Source of the DNA: Colwellia_A sp041890515
GTDB lineage: Bacteria; Pseudomonadota; Gammaproteobacteria; Enterobacterales; Alteromonadaceae
NCBI GenBank assembly: GCA_041890515.1
Contig: JASDWX010000082.1
Location: 1-55,196 of the forward strand
Length of the DNA: 55,196 bases
Reading direction: 5' to 3'
Below the pieces are notes generated by a model. The model was not told the origin of the DNA and searched no databases. It saw only the letters and a program-made list of their open reading frames with translations. Shown piece after piece: positions 26,856 through 36,210 of the stretch; position 1 is the stretch's first letter, and each line of letters begins with the position of its first letter. The translations under genes were made by a program, and so were the position numbers.

Positions 26856-27245
26856 TTAATCTCCTTGAATTAGATGACTGACTTTATGTACGGTAGGCGC
26901 TTTATCAGGTTTGTTCTGCCAGTCCCTTATTACGTTCTTTAACTTCTCTCTTAATAGCAATGACGCTTGAAATTGTTTTTCTGTTTCTGTAAGACGATGT
27001 TCGACAAGGCCTCTTACTTATGGACGTGTTGTATGATCTTTATCAGCCTCAGTTAAAATATCTCTTATCTCTTGAATCAAAAAAATTAACTGTTTGGCAC
27101 TTAAAATAAACGTCATTCTTTGTTGTGCCAATTTGCGATAGATTTTGTAACCATTTTCAGGTTTTTGACAGGAGTAATCAGGCCAATTCTAGTGTAATAG
27201 CGTATGGTGTGACGTTCATAATAATGGCTAACTCTTATCACAAAA
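26856..27245 (-). pseudogene. Decayed MerR-family regulator upstream of copA
   Basis: The minus-strand reading gives HTIRYYTRIGLITP, the MerR winged-helix signature, near 27180-27225. After a frame change it continues as PENGYKIYRKLAQQRMTFIL and SAKQLIFLIQEIRDILTEADK. After an in-frame TAA near 27015 it goes on as RGLVEHRLTETEKQFQ and beyond to TAA at 26856-26858. The layout is that of a copper or metal-responsive MerR activator (CueR/ZntR-like; helix-turn-helix, long dimer helix). At least one frameshift and one nonsense codon break it, and no ATG start is evident. Its stop is separated from the copA ATG by one base, so the two were co-transcribed. Confidence 0.85.
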
Positions 27246-27697
27246 AACTTAATTGAAACATGCTAAAAAAGCATTTATTTATGCACTTAATATTAGCTTA
27301 AACCTTTAGCTAACAAATAGGTCAAGCGGTAAATTTAAGTATGATTATTGAAATCAAGCACTCGAATTAAGTATTAACAGCAGTATAAAAATCGTGCGTT
27401 CATCAATAGCGCTATGCTCATGGCTTGAATAGGTAATTAACTAAATATAAGGGTTTAGCTGAACTAAACCATCAGTTTGATAAGCATATAGGTTTGAAGG
27501 CGTCCATATACACCTTTGAATGAGGATATTAATTTGCTGCAATAAATATAATTTGAAGATCCATAAATAGTAGATAGCCATAAATTAATGACAAATTGAA
27601 GTATCCATCAGTACAGAGGAAAGAATGAAGCCACACGCTAATATTATTGAGTTAAGAATGCGTAACCGTATTCGGCCAATTTATTTAACCAAACAGT
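27246..27697. other. Gap without a recognisable gene
   Basis: The 452 bp are AT-rich. I see no gene, and only short hairpin-prone A/T stretches. Confidence 0.35.
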
Positions 27698-27907
27698 TTA
27701 CTTTTCTTCATTGTTGTTACCCACGTCTTTTGCTTGTTCATCATCATCGTCAATGATATCCGGAGTAACTGCATCAACAACATCGATAGCTCCTCCAACA
27801 ACCGTTGTGGTGACATCTACTGCGGCAGATAAGACAGAAGCGGCAATGCAGCCAGATAAACTAAAAAGTACATAAAACAAAAAAATACCTTGTGCAATTT
27901 TTTTCAA
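27698..27907 (-). CDS. Small lipoprotein
   Basis: This 69-residue precursor has a classical lipoprotein signal: basic start, hydrophobic FLFYVLFSL and lipobox LSGC, so Cys19 becomes the lipidated N-terminus. The mature 51 residues are Ala/Val/Asp-rich (VVGGAIDVVDAVTPD) and end in an acidic, low-complexity tail (DDDDE). Ala at +2 suggests outer-membrane sorting. Short lipoproteins of this type, with a hydrophobic VDVTTTVVGGAIDV segment, recur in marine gammaproteobacteria without known function. It stands alone. Confidence 0.75.
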   Translation of the reverse strand: MKKIAQGIFLFYVLFSLSGCIAASVLSAAVDVTTTVVGGAIDVVDAVTPDIIDDDDEQAKDVGNNNEEK

Positions 27908-28335
27908 GTTGTCATTTCCAATTGAATAAATGTTGAGCTATTTAGAATACGCTGATTCAATAGAGAATCAACCGTTGTTTTAATGCCATATTAGGCAAGA
28001 ATACCATTAAAGATGAGGACTAAAAGTCAAACTTTACGTGGGTTATTGGGGCCGATTTTAATACGGGGTGATAATGATATATGCTCTAAGGTAATAGTTG
28101 AAACACCAAGGTGAAATCGCCTATATTGGCAGAGGTTTTATAATAACTACAGCCGACCTTTGCTACAACATTGTTATAGCTAATGTCCACGCTAAGCTTA
28201 TTTCGGCCAGTGTTTTATCATCTAGAAATTCTACATTTTTTCAAAAAGCCGTCATGATTCGAAACCAATTTTGATTTAAACCTATTGAACACTTTGGCAC
28301 CCAAGCCGACGTTACCGTGTTCAAATATGAATTGC
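27908..28335. other. Gap without a recognisable gene
   Basis: The 428 bp between the lipoprotein gene and the end of the hybrid sensor gene contain short open frames on the minus strand but nothing with recognisable similarity. Confidence 0.35.
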
Positions 28336-31300
28336 CTAAGGTGTTTTATTTATCCATAACGTTAACTTTTCAAACACCCTAATAGGATCAATGGGTTTCG
28401 TTAGATAATCATCCATACCCGCATCAATACATTTTTGTTTATCTCCTTGCATCGCATTGGCTGTCATTGCAATGATTTTAATTGACGTATTCTCTACTCC
28501 TCCATCGCCATATCTTATTCTTCTTGTCGCCTCATAGCCGTCCATTCCTGGCATTTGGCAATCCATAATAACAACGCTGTAAGGTTTGATATTCCTAGCT
28601 TTTCTTAAATATTTTAAGGCAGTAATACCATCAATCGCTACATCAGCGATTAAACCAATATTTTTTAATACACTCAATGCTACCATTTGGTTCACCCTGT
28701 TGTCTTCAACAAGTAATACACGTGTATCTTTAGGCCAGTGACCTATCATTTCAGTAATATTGGCTTTATTTATAGCTTGTTGGCTGATGTTCTTATGATT
28801 AATTTTAAATGTTTGGGTATCATTGGTGATAACTGCTAAGGCATTAAATAAATCGAGGGTCGTTGCTGGCTTAGAGAAGCAGCCATTACTCCCTATTGTT
28901 GTAAAGTGTTTAGCGTCACTTTGTTCATCCATCGATGTCATCATTACTAGTTTCATCATATTAAAGTTTTCATTTGATCTAATGTTTCTAGCTATTGTTT
29001 CGCCATTCATCGCTGGCATATCCATATCCAAGAATGCTAAATCAAACGAAGGAGTGTTTGAAGAAGAGAACGATTCATCACAAAGAAGTAAAGCTTCCTC
29101 TCCACTTTTAGCTTGTGTGACGCTAATCCCCCAGCACTCTAATTGCCTACGCAATACTTCACGATTAGTTTGATTATCATCAACAACTAAAACGTTTAAC
29201 TTTGAGCAATCGGCTGCTGGAACCACGATAGTCGACAAATCACTTTTCTCTACTAAGCAGGTTATTTCAAAACAGCTTCCAATCCCTACTTCACTTGATA
29301 CCGTTACATCACCATTGAGTAGTTTACACAGTTTTTTCGTTATACTTAACCCTAACCCTGTCCCACCATATTTTCTGGTGGTTGAAGCGTCAACTTGGCT
29401 AAATGCGCCAAAGAGTAAAGAAATCTTTTCTTTTGGAACACCAATACCTGTGTCTTGAATTTTGCAGCGAAATATAAAGTGATTCGATATTTCAACAGGT
29501 TCGAGTTTAGCTTTAATGACTATTTCCCCCTGTTCGGTAAATTTAATAGCATTACTGAGAATATTGGTAAGAATTTGTCGTATTCGACCCGGATCAGATT
29601 TGATTGAAGACGCGTGAACATCGGTTAAATCTAGAATAATTTCCACATTTTTTCTTTGCGCTGAAAGTGCAATAGGTTCCGCAAGTTTTTCCAGTAAATC
29701 ACGTAAATTAAAATCAATGTACTCTAACTCTAATTTGCCCGCTTCAATTTTTGAAAAGTCAAGAATGTCATTGATAAGTATCAATAAAGAATTGGCGCTG
29801 GATTTCGCTATATTTACCCTATAAGCTTGCTCTGTTGTTAGGTCACTATTTGTGAGCAAACCAAGCATACCTAATACCCCGTTCATCGGAGTTCTTATTT
29901 CATGACTCATGTTTGCTAAAAATTCTGATTTCAACTCTGTCGCTTCTTCAGCTTTTTTCAATGCTTCAATTAAGTCTTTAGCTTGTGTATTTAATGACGC
30001 TGTTTTCTGTGTAACTTGCTCTTCAAGTGTTAAAACAAATTGTTTTTGCCTCTCTATTTCTGTTTGCTGTAAACGTGTTTTTAAATAAATTGAAAGGAAT
30101 ACGAGCAGTAAAGTTACTAACGCATATAAGCAATATGCCCACCAAGTTTTCCATGGTGGTGGTGATAAAAACAGGTTGATTGACAGTAAGTTTTCCCCCC
30201 ATTTACCACTACTGTTCGTTGCTTTTACCAAAAATTTATATGAGCCACCATCTAAGTTGGTAAAAGAAGCGATATTTCGATTTCCTATATCAATCCAATT
30301 ATCGTCATATCCTTCTAATTTATAAGCATATTGATTCTTGTTAGGAGAAATAAAATCTACGACAGAAAATTCAAAAGAAAAAAAGTAATCAAGATAAGAT
30401 AACTCAATATCAGTAACGTAAGAATAAGGTGTTTCAAGCTTTACTGGCTGCCCCATCGTATTGAAACCTGTTAAAACAACGTTGAACTCACTGACATCTA
30501 TTTCTATAGATGAGGTATTAAAAAATTCAATGCCTCGTTGGCTGCTAGTAAATAGTGTTTCGTCGCTTCCTTCAATCAGGCTATTGGCATAGTAGTTTGA
30601 ACCTAATAGGCCATTTTGACTGTTGTAATTGATCACTTTTCCCGATAAAGGGTCTAGCTTTGAAATTCCTTTATTGGTTGTTAGCCATAAATGACCATTT
30701 TTATCATCAGCAATTGCACGTATCAAAGAAGTAGGTAATCCATTTTTTTCACTAAAATGTTTAAAACTTTTTGTTTCAGGAATATAAAGGTTGAGTCCTT
30801 TTTGCGTGGCAATCCAAATCTTTCCATTTCTAGATTGATGCACATCCTGAATAATGTCTCCCAATAAACTCTCGGGTTTATTTTTATCACTTTTAAACGA
30901 AATAAATCGTCGACTCTCTTCCTGCCAAAGATTTATACCATCACCTGTACCCACCCATATATTGTGTTCATTATCTTTAAATATTTTTGATACTTCAGGA
31001 TGAGATAAGCCCAAAGAATTATCTAAATGAATAAACGTTTTAGTTAAAGGGTCATAAAGATATACACCATTTTTATAAGTACCAATCCAAAGGTTTCCGT
31101 ATTGATCCATATTCAACGCACGTAATTCTCTAAACTGCCTATAGTTTGGATCTGACTTAGGGTAGGTTAATAACTCAACTTGCTTAGTTTCTAGGTTAAA
31201 TTTAGCTAAACCTTCATCTTGTGCAACCCATAAATTATTATTACCATCGGGAAATATAATGGGTCTTTCTAATAATTCATTTTCATCATTAAAAATAGAT

Positions 31301-32499
31301 TCAGATAATGTTTCTAGTTTTTGTGATGAAACGTGCCATTTATATAATTGAGAGGTTGACGATACAATTAATAAATCTCCATTAGTATCACTATTGATAC
31401 CATTTGGCGGGATCAGCTCAGGACTATTAATTGACTTGAACTTACGATGCGGCACTAACTTATATATACCGTGAACTTCACTGGTAACCCATATTGTTTT
31501 AGAGCTATCTTCGAATATTATTCTCAGGCCATTGTTATATTTAAGGTCAAGTTTTTCAATTTTAAGGCTAGAGTTTGATTGTCGAAACAAGCCTTTACTG
31601 GTGACAAACCAAAGGTGGCCTTCTTGATCCTCAATCATAGAATTAACTTGACCTAAGTTTTCTTCATTAAGGGTTTTTAATTGTGTAAAAAGGCCACTTC
31701 GTTTATCAAAGGTGAATGGACCTTGTTGTGTACCAATATAAAGTTTATCTTTTGAAGTTTTTAAAATACTTCGAATTTCATTTGCCCCAGTAGGCGTATT
31801 ATTATTGGGTTCAGGAAAAAAGTAAGAAATTTCACCGTTAGTTTTATCATATAAATTTAAACCAAAGCTAGTCGCCACCCAAAGACTATCACTATCGTTG
31901 TCTTCAATATCCCATATTCTATTATGAGATAAACTGAATGCTACATCATCAGATTTTTGAATATGTTCAAAGCTATCATTACCAAGATATCGACTTAACC
32001 CCTTATCATATGAGCCTAACCAAATAGAGCCATCTTGGTCATGAAATAAAGATTGGATTCGGTTAGCTGCGATAGAATCGGTGCGTTGAGGGTCATGGAT
32101 GAAATTCTTAAAATTTCCTGTTTTTGGTTCATAAAAATTAGCACCTCCACCCCAAGTACCAATCCATACCTTTCCGTTTCTGTCTAACATCAGGTTGCCG
32201 GCATCATTATGCGACAAACCATTTGAACTCTGACTGTCAAATTCAAACAAGGTGACTTTTCGGCCATCATAGCGCATAACACCATTTTCGGCTGTGCCAA
32301 ACCAAAGTAAACCTTGATTATCCTGAATAATAGAATAGATTTCAGAAGAAACAAAACCATCTTCCTCTGTTAGTATTTTTACTGAGTATTCATTGATAAG
32401 ATTTGAAGGTTGTTCATTACTATAAACGGGGAAAACACTCCCAATCAACAAGATAACAAAACACATTAAGCGATTAAAAAACAATAAATTATATATCAT
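28336..32499 (-). CDS. Hybrid two-component sensor with periplasmic propeller
   Basis: About 1387 residues. After an N-terminal signal/anchor (MIYNLLFFNRLMCFVILLI) come some fourteen two-component-propeller repeats (for example GLLWFGTAENGVMRYDG, GKVWIGTWGGGANFY, GSIWLGSYDKGLSRY) making a double beta-propeller, then a Y_Y_Y domain (YKLEGYDDNWIDIG). A membrane helix (about residues 790-812) follows, then HisKA with SHEIRTPMNG, HATPase_c, and two receiver domains (LVVDDN...LDMDMP, then LVEDN...MDCQMPGMDG). There is no DNA-binding domain, so output goes to another protein. A TTG start at 32535 would add 12 residues; the ATG at 32499 suits the signal better. Such sensors often detect oligosaccharides; nearby glycan genes are broken. 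Confidence 0.92.
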   Translation of the reverse strand: MIYNLLFFNRLMCFVILLIGSVFPVYSNEQPSNLINEYSVKILTEEDGFVSSEIYSIIQDNQGLLWFGTAENGVMRYDGRKVTLFEFDSQSSNGLSHNDAGNLMLDRNGKVWIGTWGGGANFYEPKTGNFKNFIHDPQRTDSIAANRIQSLFHDQDGSIWLGSYDKGLSRYLGNDSFEHIQKSDDVAFSLSHNRIWDIEDNDSDSLWVATSFGLNLYDKTNGEISYFFPEPNNNTPTGANEIRSILKTSKDKLYIGTQQGPFTFDKRSGLFTQLKTLNEENLGQVNSMIEDQEGHLWFVTSKGLFRQSNSSLKIEKLDLKYNNGLRIIFEDSSKTIWVTSEVHGIYKLVPHRKFKSINSPELIPPNGINSDTNGDLLIVSSTSQLYKWHVSSQKLETLSESIFNDENELLERPIIFPDGNNNLWVAQDEGLAKFNLETKQVELLTYPKSDPNYRQFRELRALNMDQYGNLWIGTYKNGVYLYDPLTKTFIHLDNSLGLSHPEVSKIFKDNEHNIWVGTGDGINLWQEESRRFISFKSDKNKPESLLGDIIQDVHQSRNGKIWIATQKGLNLYIPETKSFKHFSEKNGLPTSLIRAIADDKNGHLWLTTNKGISKLDPLSGKVINYNSQNGLLGSNYYANSLIEGSDETLFTSSQRGIEFFNTSSIEIDVSEFNVVLTGFNTMGQPVKLETPYSYVTDIELSYLDYFFSFEFSVVDFISPNKNQYAYKLEGYDDNWIDIGNRNIASFTNLDGGSYKFLVKATNSSGKWGENLLSINLFLSPPPWKTWWAYCLYALVTLLLVFLSIYLKTRLQQTEIERQKQFVLTLEEQVTQKTASLNTQAKDLIEALKKAEEATELKSEFLANMSHEIRTPMNGVLGMLGLLTNSDLTTEQAYRVNIAKSSANSLLILINDILDFSKIEAGKLELEYIDFNLRDLLEKLAEPIALSAQRKNVEIILDLTDVHASSIKSDPGRIRQILTNILSNAIKFTEQGEIVIKAKLEPVEISNHFIFRCKIQDTGIGVPKEKISLLFGAFSQVDASTTRKYGGTGLGLSITKKLCKLLNGDVTVSSEVGIGSCFEITCLVEKSDLSTIVVPAADCSKLNVLVVDDNQTNREVLRRQLECWGISVTQAKSGEEALLLCDESFSSSNTPSFDLAFLDMDMPAMNGETIARNIRSNENFNMMKLVMMTSMDEQSDAKHFTTIGSNGCFSKPATTLDLFNALAVITNDTQTFKINHKNISQQAINKANITEMIGHWPKDTRVLLVEDNRVNQMVALSVLKNIGLIADVAIDGITALKYLRKARNIKPYSVVIMDCQMPGMDGYEATRRIRYGDGGVENTSIKIIAMTANAMQGDKQKCIDAGMDDYLTKPIDPIRVFEKLTLWINKTP

Positions 32500-32551
32500 A
32501 AATTTTAAGACCGTCGCAACTAAGGGGAATATCAAAAAAGTCGAACTATAA

Positions 32552-32602
32552 ATACTCTAATGTATTTAACATATTATATCTATGTTAAATACATTAGAGT
32601 AT
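32552..32602. promoter_or_regulatory. Perfect 22-bp inverted repeat upstream of the hybrid sensor
   Basis: Arms 32552-32573 and 32581-32602 are exact reverse complements (ATACTCTAATG... / ...CATTAGAGTAT) around a 7-nt spacer TTATATC. It starts about 50 bp before the sensor gene's likely ATG, in its promoter or leader. It could be an operator for a dimeric regulator, an mRNA hairpin, or the remains of a small inverted-repeat element. Without a T-run it is a poor terminator. Confidence 0.75.
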
Positions 32603-32818
32603 CTAGGGTGTACCATTAAAATAATAGGGGTTATCTTTGTGAATATGAATATATTCACTTCACTTTTTTGAAATAACTTTGTGTAGTGTTTAATTAGTCA
32701 CAGCTAGTTATTTCTAGTTTTTATCTGGTATATGCTGGTCTTAGTGCTCGTTAACCCTAACGCCCAGTTCAGCTCAGCGTTGCCGTTGACCGGTCTTCAC
32801 TTAATACTGATTTTGAGC

Positions 32819-33121
32819 CTAGAGTTCAACTTTTGGAGCAATACACAAATTAAAACGATCTATTTTTCTTAGAAGCAAGCCATTTCTCCATGATCTTTTG
32901 ACAGGTACCATGATCTTTATAAGATCAATATTAGATCTCACACTTAAAACAGATGTTTGATTTTTATAAACATACAGGTTTTTATCACCATTAAAACCGT
33001 GTTGAATGAGTAACCGATGAGTGACATCATTTTTTAATACCGCAACACGATAGTTTTTTGCGCTGTTTATTTCACCTCTGATATGGTTATTTAGGGAGAT
33101 TAGTTTGTGGAAGTCCTATTA
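32819..33121 (-). pseudogene. C-terminal part of a solute-binding protein
   Basis: The minus-strand frame ending at the TAG 32819-32821 reads GEINSAKNYRVAVLKNDVTH, then LLIQHGFNGDKNLYVYKNQT, then SNIDLI, and later a basic tail. This is the hinge region of SBP_bac_3-type periplasmic binding proteins, where the usual wording is like RVGVVRGDATHQFLLSKGF. No start codon, signal peptide or first lobe is left, and the frame is closed by a stop near 33122. Only about 85-100 residues of a roughly 250-residue protein remain. Identification rests on pattern memory and is moderate. Confidence 0.6.
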
Positions 33122-33298
33122 TTTTATTGTTAAAACCTATAAAGGATTTTTGTATTGCCGCTATACAAAGATTAAAAATAAAAGGGTATATTTATCGACT
33201 AATCCAGATTAATCGACCCTAGGCTAAAGCGTGAAATATTAGCAACACTTAAATACCCCTGCGCCGAGTGTCAGCGGCGCTAAGGTATGTACTCATAT

Positions 33299-35458
33299 TT
33301 AGTCTAGATCGAGACGGTCAGCGTTCATAACCTTGGTCCATGCACTTACGAAGTCCTGCACGAACTTCTCTTTATTGTCATCCTGAGCGTAGACTTCTAC
33401 ATAGGAACGAAGGATCGAATTGGAACCGAGTACGAGGTCAACCCGTGTCGCTGTCCACTTAATTTTTCCAGTCTTACGTTCGCGGATTTCATAAAGGTTG
33501 CTGTCTGTTGGCTGCCAGAGGTAGCGCATGTCTGTCAGGTTCACGAAGAACTGGTTCGTCAATACACCGACAGTATCGGTGAAGACTCCGTGATTAGTGC
33601 CACCATAGTTAGTGCCAAGCACGCGCATGCCGCCCACTAGCACGACCATCTCATGAGCAGTTAACCCCATCAGTTGTGTGCGATCAAGCATCAGCTCTTC
33701 CGCGCTGACGATATAGTCCTTCTTAAGCCAGTTACGGTAGCAATCATGAAGCGGTTCTAGGACATCGAAGGAATCGATATCTGTCATTTCGAGTGTTGCA
33801 TCTCCACGACCAGGCTTGAACGGAACTGGAGTATCAAAGCCCGCAGCTTTGATAGCAAGTTCAACACCAACGTTACCAGCGAGGACGATTACATCCGCAA
33901 TGCTTGCACCACTTTTGAAAGCAATGGGCTCAATAACTGACAACACTTTATTCAAACGCGCTGACTCATTACCTTCCCATGATCTTTGTGGGGCAAAGCG
34001 AATACGGGCTCCGTTAGCACCGCCGCGCTTATCCGAACCACGGAAAGTTCTTGCACTGTCCCAAGCTGTAGCGACCATATCGTTTATGTCCAGACCACTG
34101 GAAATAATTTGGTTTTTCACAGATTGAATATCATAATTGGTATTTCCTGTAGGAACAGGGTCTTGCCAGATAAGCTCTTGTTGCGGCGCATCGGGTCCGA
34201 TGTAACCCTCTTTTGGCCCCATATCTCGGTGAGTTAATTTGAACCACGCGCGCCCGAATACTTCTGAGAAGTATTCGGGGTCATGATAGAATCTCTCGGA
34301 TATTTTCCGATACTCAGGATCCATCTTCATAGCCATGTCAGCATCGGTCATGATCGGATTATGACTAATATTGGCATTTTCAACATCGACAGGTTTGTCT
34401 TCGACCTTGATATTGATAGGTTCCCACTGCCATGCACCAGCTGGACTTTTTTTGAGTTCCCACTCATAGTTGAGCAGCAGTTGAAAATAGCCGTTATCCC
34501 ACTGAGTCGGATGAGTTGTCCAGGCGCCTTCAATACCACTAGATACAGTGTCGCGACCAATGCTACGTTTGTTGTGGTTGACCCAGCCTAATCCCTGTTC
34601 TTCGATATCGGCGCTTTCGGGTTCAGGACCGAGCAACACTGCATCACCGTTTCCATGGCATTTACCCACGGTGTGACCGCCGGCAGTAAGGGCAACGGTT
34701 TCTTCGTCGTTCATGGCCATGCGGGCAAATGTTTCACGGACATCATGGGCTGTTTTAAGCGGATCTGGATGACCGTCCACGCCTTCGGGGTTGACGTAAA
34801 TCAGCCCCATCATCACAGAGGCCAGTGGGTTTTCTAAGTCCCGTCCCCCCGAATAGCGACTATTGGGTGTATCGCTTGGAGCGAGCCATTCTTTTTCCGC
34901 CCCCCAGTAGGTATCCTTTTCAGGATGCCAAATATCTTCTCGTCCAAAAGCAAAACCAAAAGTTTTTAGGCCCATCGATTCATAAGCCATAGTACCTGCA
35001 TAAGCAATCAAATCAGCCCAGCTGAGTTTATTGCCATACTTCTGCTTAAGTGGCCAGAGCAGACGTCGTGCTTTGTCTAGGTTTACGTTATCCGGCCAAG
35101 AGTTTATTGGTGCAAAGCGTTGATTGCCAGTACTGGCTCCTCCGCGACCATCAGCAATACGATACGTTCCGGCAGAATGCCAGGACATACGGATCATAAG
35201 ACCGCCATAATGCCCCCAGTCTGCTGGCCACCATTCCTGACTTTCAGTCATCAGTGCATGCAGGTCCTTTTTGAACGTGGCAACGTCGAGTTTCTTGACC
35301 GCTTCCTGGTAGTTGAAATCTGCTCCCATTGGATTGGTTTTGTTATCATGTTGATGCAGAATATCGAGATTAAGTGCCTTAGGCCACCAGTCTGTGTTTG
35401 ACTTACTGCTCTGTGTGATCCCACCATGCATCACCGGACATTTGTTTCCAGACATCAT
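33299..35458 (-). CDS. katG: Catalase-peroxidase
   Basis: This 719-residue haem enzyme destroys hydrogen peroxide and also acts as a peroxidase. The N-terminal active half contains RMSWHSAGTYR (about residues 88-98) with distal Arg, Trp and His, the YVNPEGVDG Tyr of the Met-Tyr-Trp adduct (about 220), and proximal His in GGHTVGKCHG (about 261). The Met of the adduct is in the EMVVLVGGMRVLG region of the C-terminal half or just before it. AGGAG precedes a double ATG (35458, 35455). Sampled lines are about 50-57% G+C against roughly 35-40% in neighbours, and flanking genes are dead, which suggests acquisition by transfer. Length and motifs are complete. Confidence 0.95.
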   Translation of the reverse strand: MMSGNKCPVMHGGITQSSKSNTDWWPKALNLDILHQHDNKTNPMGADFNYQEAVKKLDVATFKKDLHALMTESQEWWPADWGHYGGLMIRMSWHSAGTYRIADGRGGASTGNQRFAPINSWPDNVNLDKARRLLWPLKQKYGNKLSWADLIAYAGTMAYESMGLKTFGFAFGREDIWHPEKDTYWGAEKEWLAPSDTPNSRYSGGRDLENPLASVMMGLIYVNPEGVDGHPDPLKTAHDVRETFARMAMNDEETVALTAGGHTVGKCHGNGDAVLLGPEPESADIEEQGLGWVNHNKRSIGRDTVSSGIEGAWTTHPTQWDNGYFQLLLNYEWELKKSPAGAWQWEPINIKVEDKPVDVENANISHNPIMTDADMAMKMDPEYRKISERFYHDPEYFSEVFGRAWFKLTHRDMGPKEGYIGPDAPQQELIWQDPVPTGNTNYDIQSVKNQIISSGLDINDMVATAWDSARTFRGSDKRGGANGARIRFAPQRSWEGNESARLNKVLSVIEPIAFKSGASIADVIVLAGNVGVELAIKAAGFDTPVPFKPGRGDATLEMTDIDSFDVLEPLHDCYRNWLKKDYIVSAEELMLDRTQLMGLTAHEMVVLVGGMRVLGTNYGGTNHGVFTDTVGVLTNQFFVNLTDMRYLWQPTDSNLYEIRERKTGKIKWTATRVDLVLGSNSILRSYVEVYAQDDNKEKFVQDFVSAWTKVMNADRLDLD

Positions 35459-35629
35459 TTTCTCCTAATTATTTATTAAGTGTATATCGTGACTTTCTTT
35501 ATCCTTGCTCATTCCTAATTAACAGTTTTAAATTTGATGTTTGGAGTATAGTGCGAAACAAGAATAACAAACAATTATCAACAATTATTATAATAAAAAA
35601 ACGTAGTGGTAGTTTAGTTGACTAAGACC

Positions 35630-35764
35630 GGCTCTAAGTTTGCCGGCGAGTGCTAGGTTGAACATGCTTAATTCACGCAAATAATGGCTGATGTATAACC
35701 TTTTAAAAATAGACCAGATTTCTTCTCGCTTAAGAGGTAACTTCTGTGCAATAAACTTACTTTT
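35630..35764 (-). pseudogene. Fragment of a tyrosine-recombinase-type integrase
   Basis: About 45 residues read LPLKREEIWSIFKRLYI, then LRELSMFNLALAGKLRA. This matches the N-terminal core-binding region of a widespread short integrase family, whose usual wording is of the kind RDLALFNLAIDSKLRGCDL. Downstream the frame is lost, and the catalytic Arg/His/Tyr domain is absent. It lies just upstream of katG, so it may mark an old insertion. It is too short for firm classification beyond the family. Confidence 0.6.
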
Positions 35765-35878
35765 TAAACAACCTGGTTTTGGTTGGTAAAGTACAATGTT
35801 AAGGATAATAATATTCCTGTGTTTACGTAAACTATAAATATGAAACGATCCTGAGAAGATTTTATATTGCCAATCACC

Positions 35879-36016
35879 ATGACCAATGAACCTGACTTGA
35901 TTGACCCTGAAAATGAAAGAAACCATGCTATGATTAAAGGACTTGAGTCGTATTTTGATGGCTATTTTGATGGCTATTTTGATGGGTTTAAAGTTGAGTT
36001 GGAAAATTTAAAGTGA
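35879..36016 (+). CDS. 45-aa acidic peptide with YFDG repeats
   Basis: ATG at 35879, TGA at 36014-36016. The peptide starts TNEPDLIDPENERNHAMIKG and carries three tandem SYFDG/GYFDG units (about residues 25-36) encoded by a 12-bp repeat. There is no clear ribosome site. Its stop overlaps the GTG start of the next frame (GTGA), a layout typical of translationally coupled genes. Function unknown; possibly the relic of a longer gene. Low confidence that it is expressed. Confidence 0.35.
   Translation: MTNEPDLIDPENERNHAMIKGLESYFDGYFDGYFDGFKVELENLK
35951..35986 (+). repeat. 12-bp tandem repeat, three units
   Basis: TATTTTGATGGC occurs at 35951-35962 and 35963-35974, and as TATTTTGATGGG at 35975-35986. 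Because the unit is a multiple of three, copy-number change would keep the frame of the small peptide. Confidence 0.85.
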
Positions 36017-36210
36017 TAAAACACTCAGCTCATACGATAAATGATTGGATCATTACGTTTTATAAGCAATACAAAGAACAGTTTACCGTTGCAATAGACT
36101 TATCTGAATGGCTTATTGTGTATGCACTTCAATATATTGATTTTGTTACTATTCACCCCATTAATTTTGTGATATTAGCTCAGTATCAAAAAGCCTTTTC
36201 TGCTTATTGA
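36013..36210 (+). CDS. Hypothetical 65-aa protein overlapping the preceding frame
   Basis: The GTG start at 36013 overlaps the TGA of the YFDG peptide by four bases. The product is helical and aromatic-rich (HTINDWIITFYKQYKEQF, LSEWLIVYALQYID), with no signal peptide and no recognised motif. The hydrophobic stretches are too broken for a membrane protein. It could be a small partner of the preceding peptide or a relic. Family not recognised. Confidence 0.35.
   Translation: MIKHSAHTINDWIITFYKQYKEQFTVAIDLSEWLIVYALQYIDFVTIHPINFVILAQYQKAFSAY

Noticed and set aside
33816..35401. Several plus-strand frames opposite katG
   Set aside because: These are antisense shadows of a GC-richer gene whose minus-strand product is complete.
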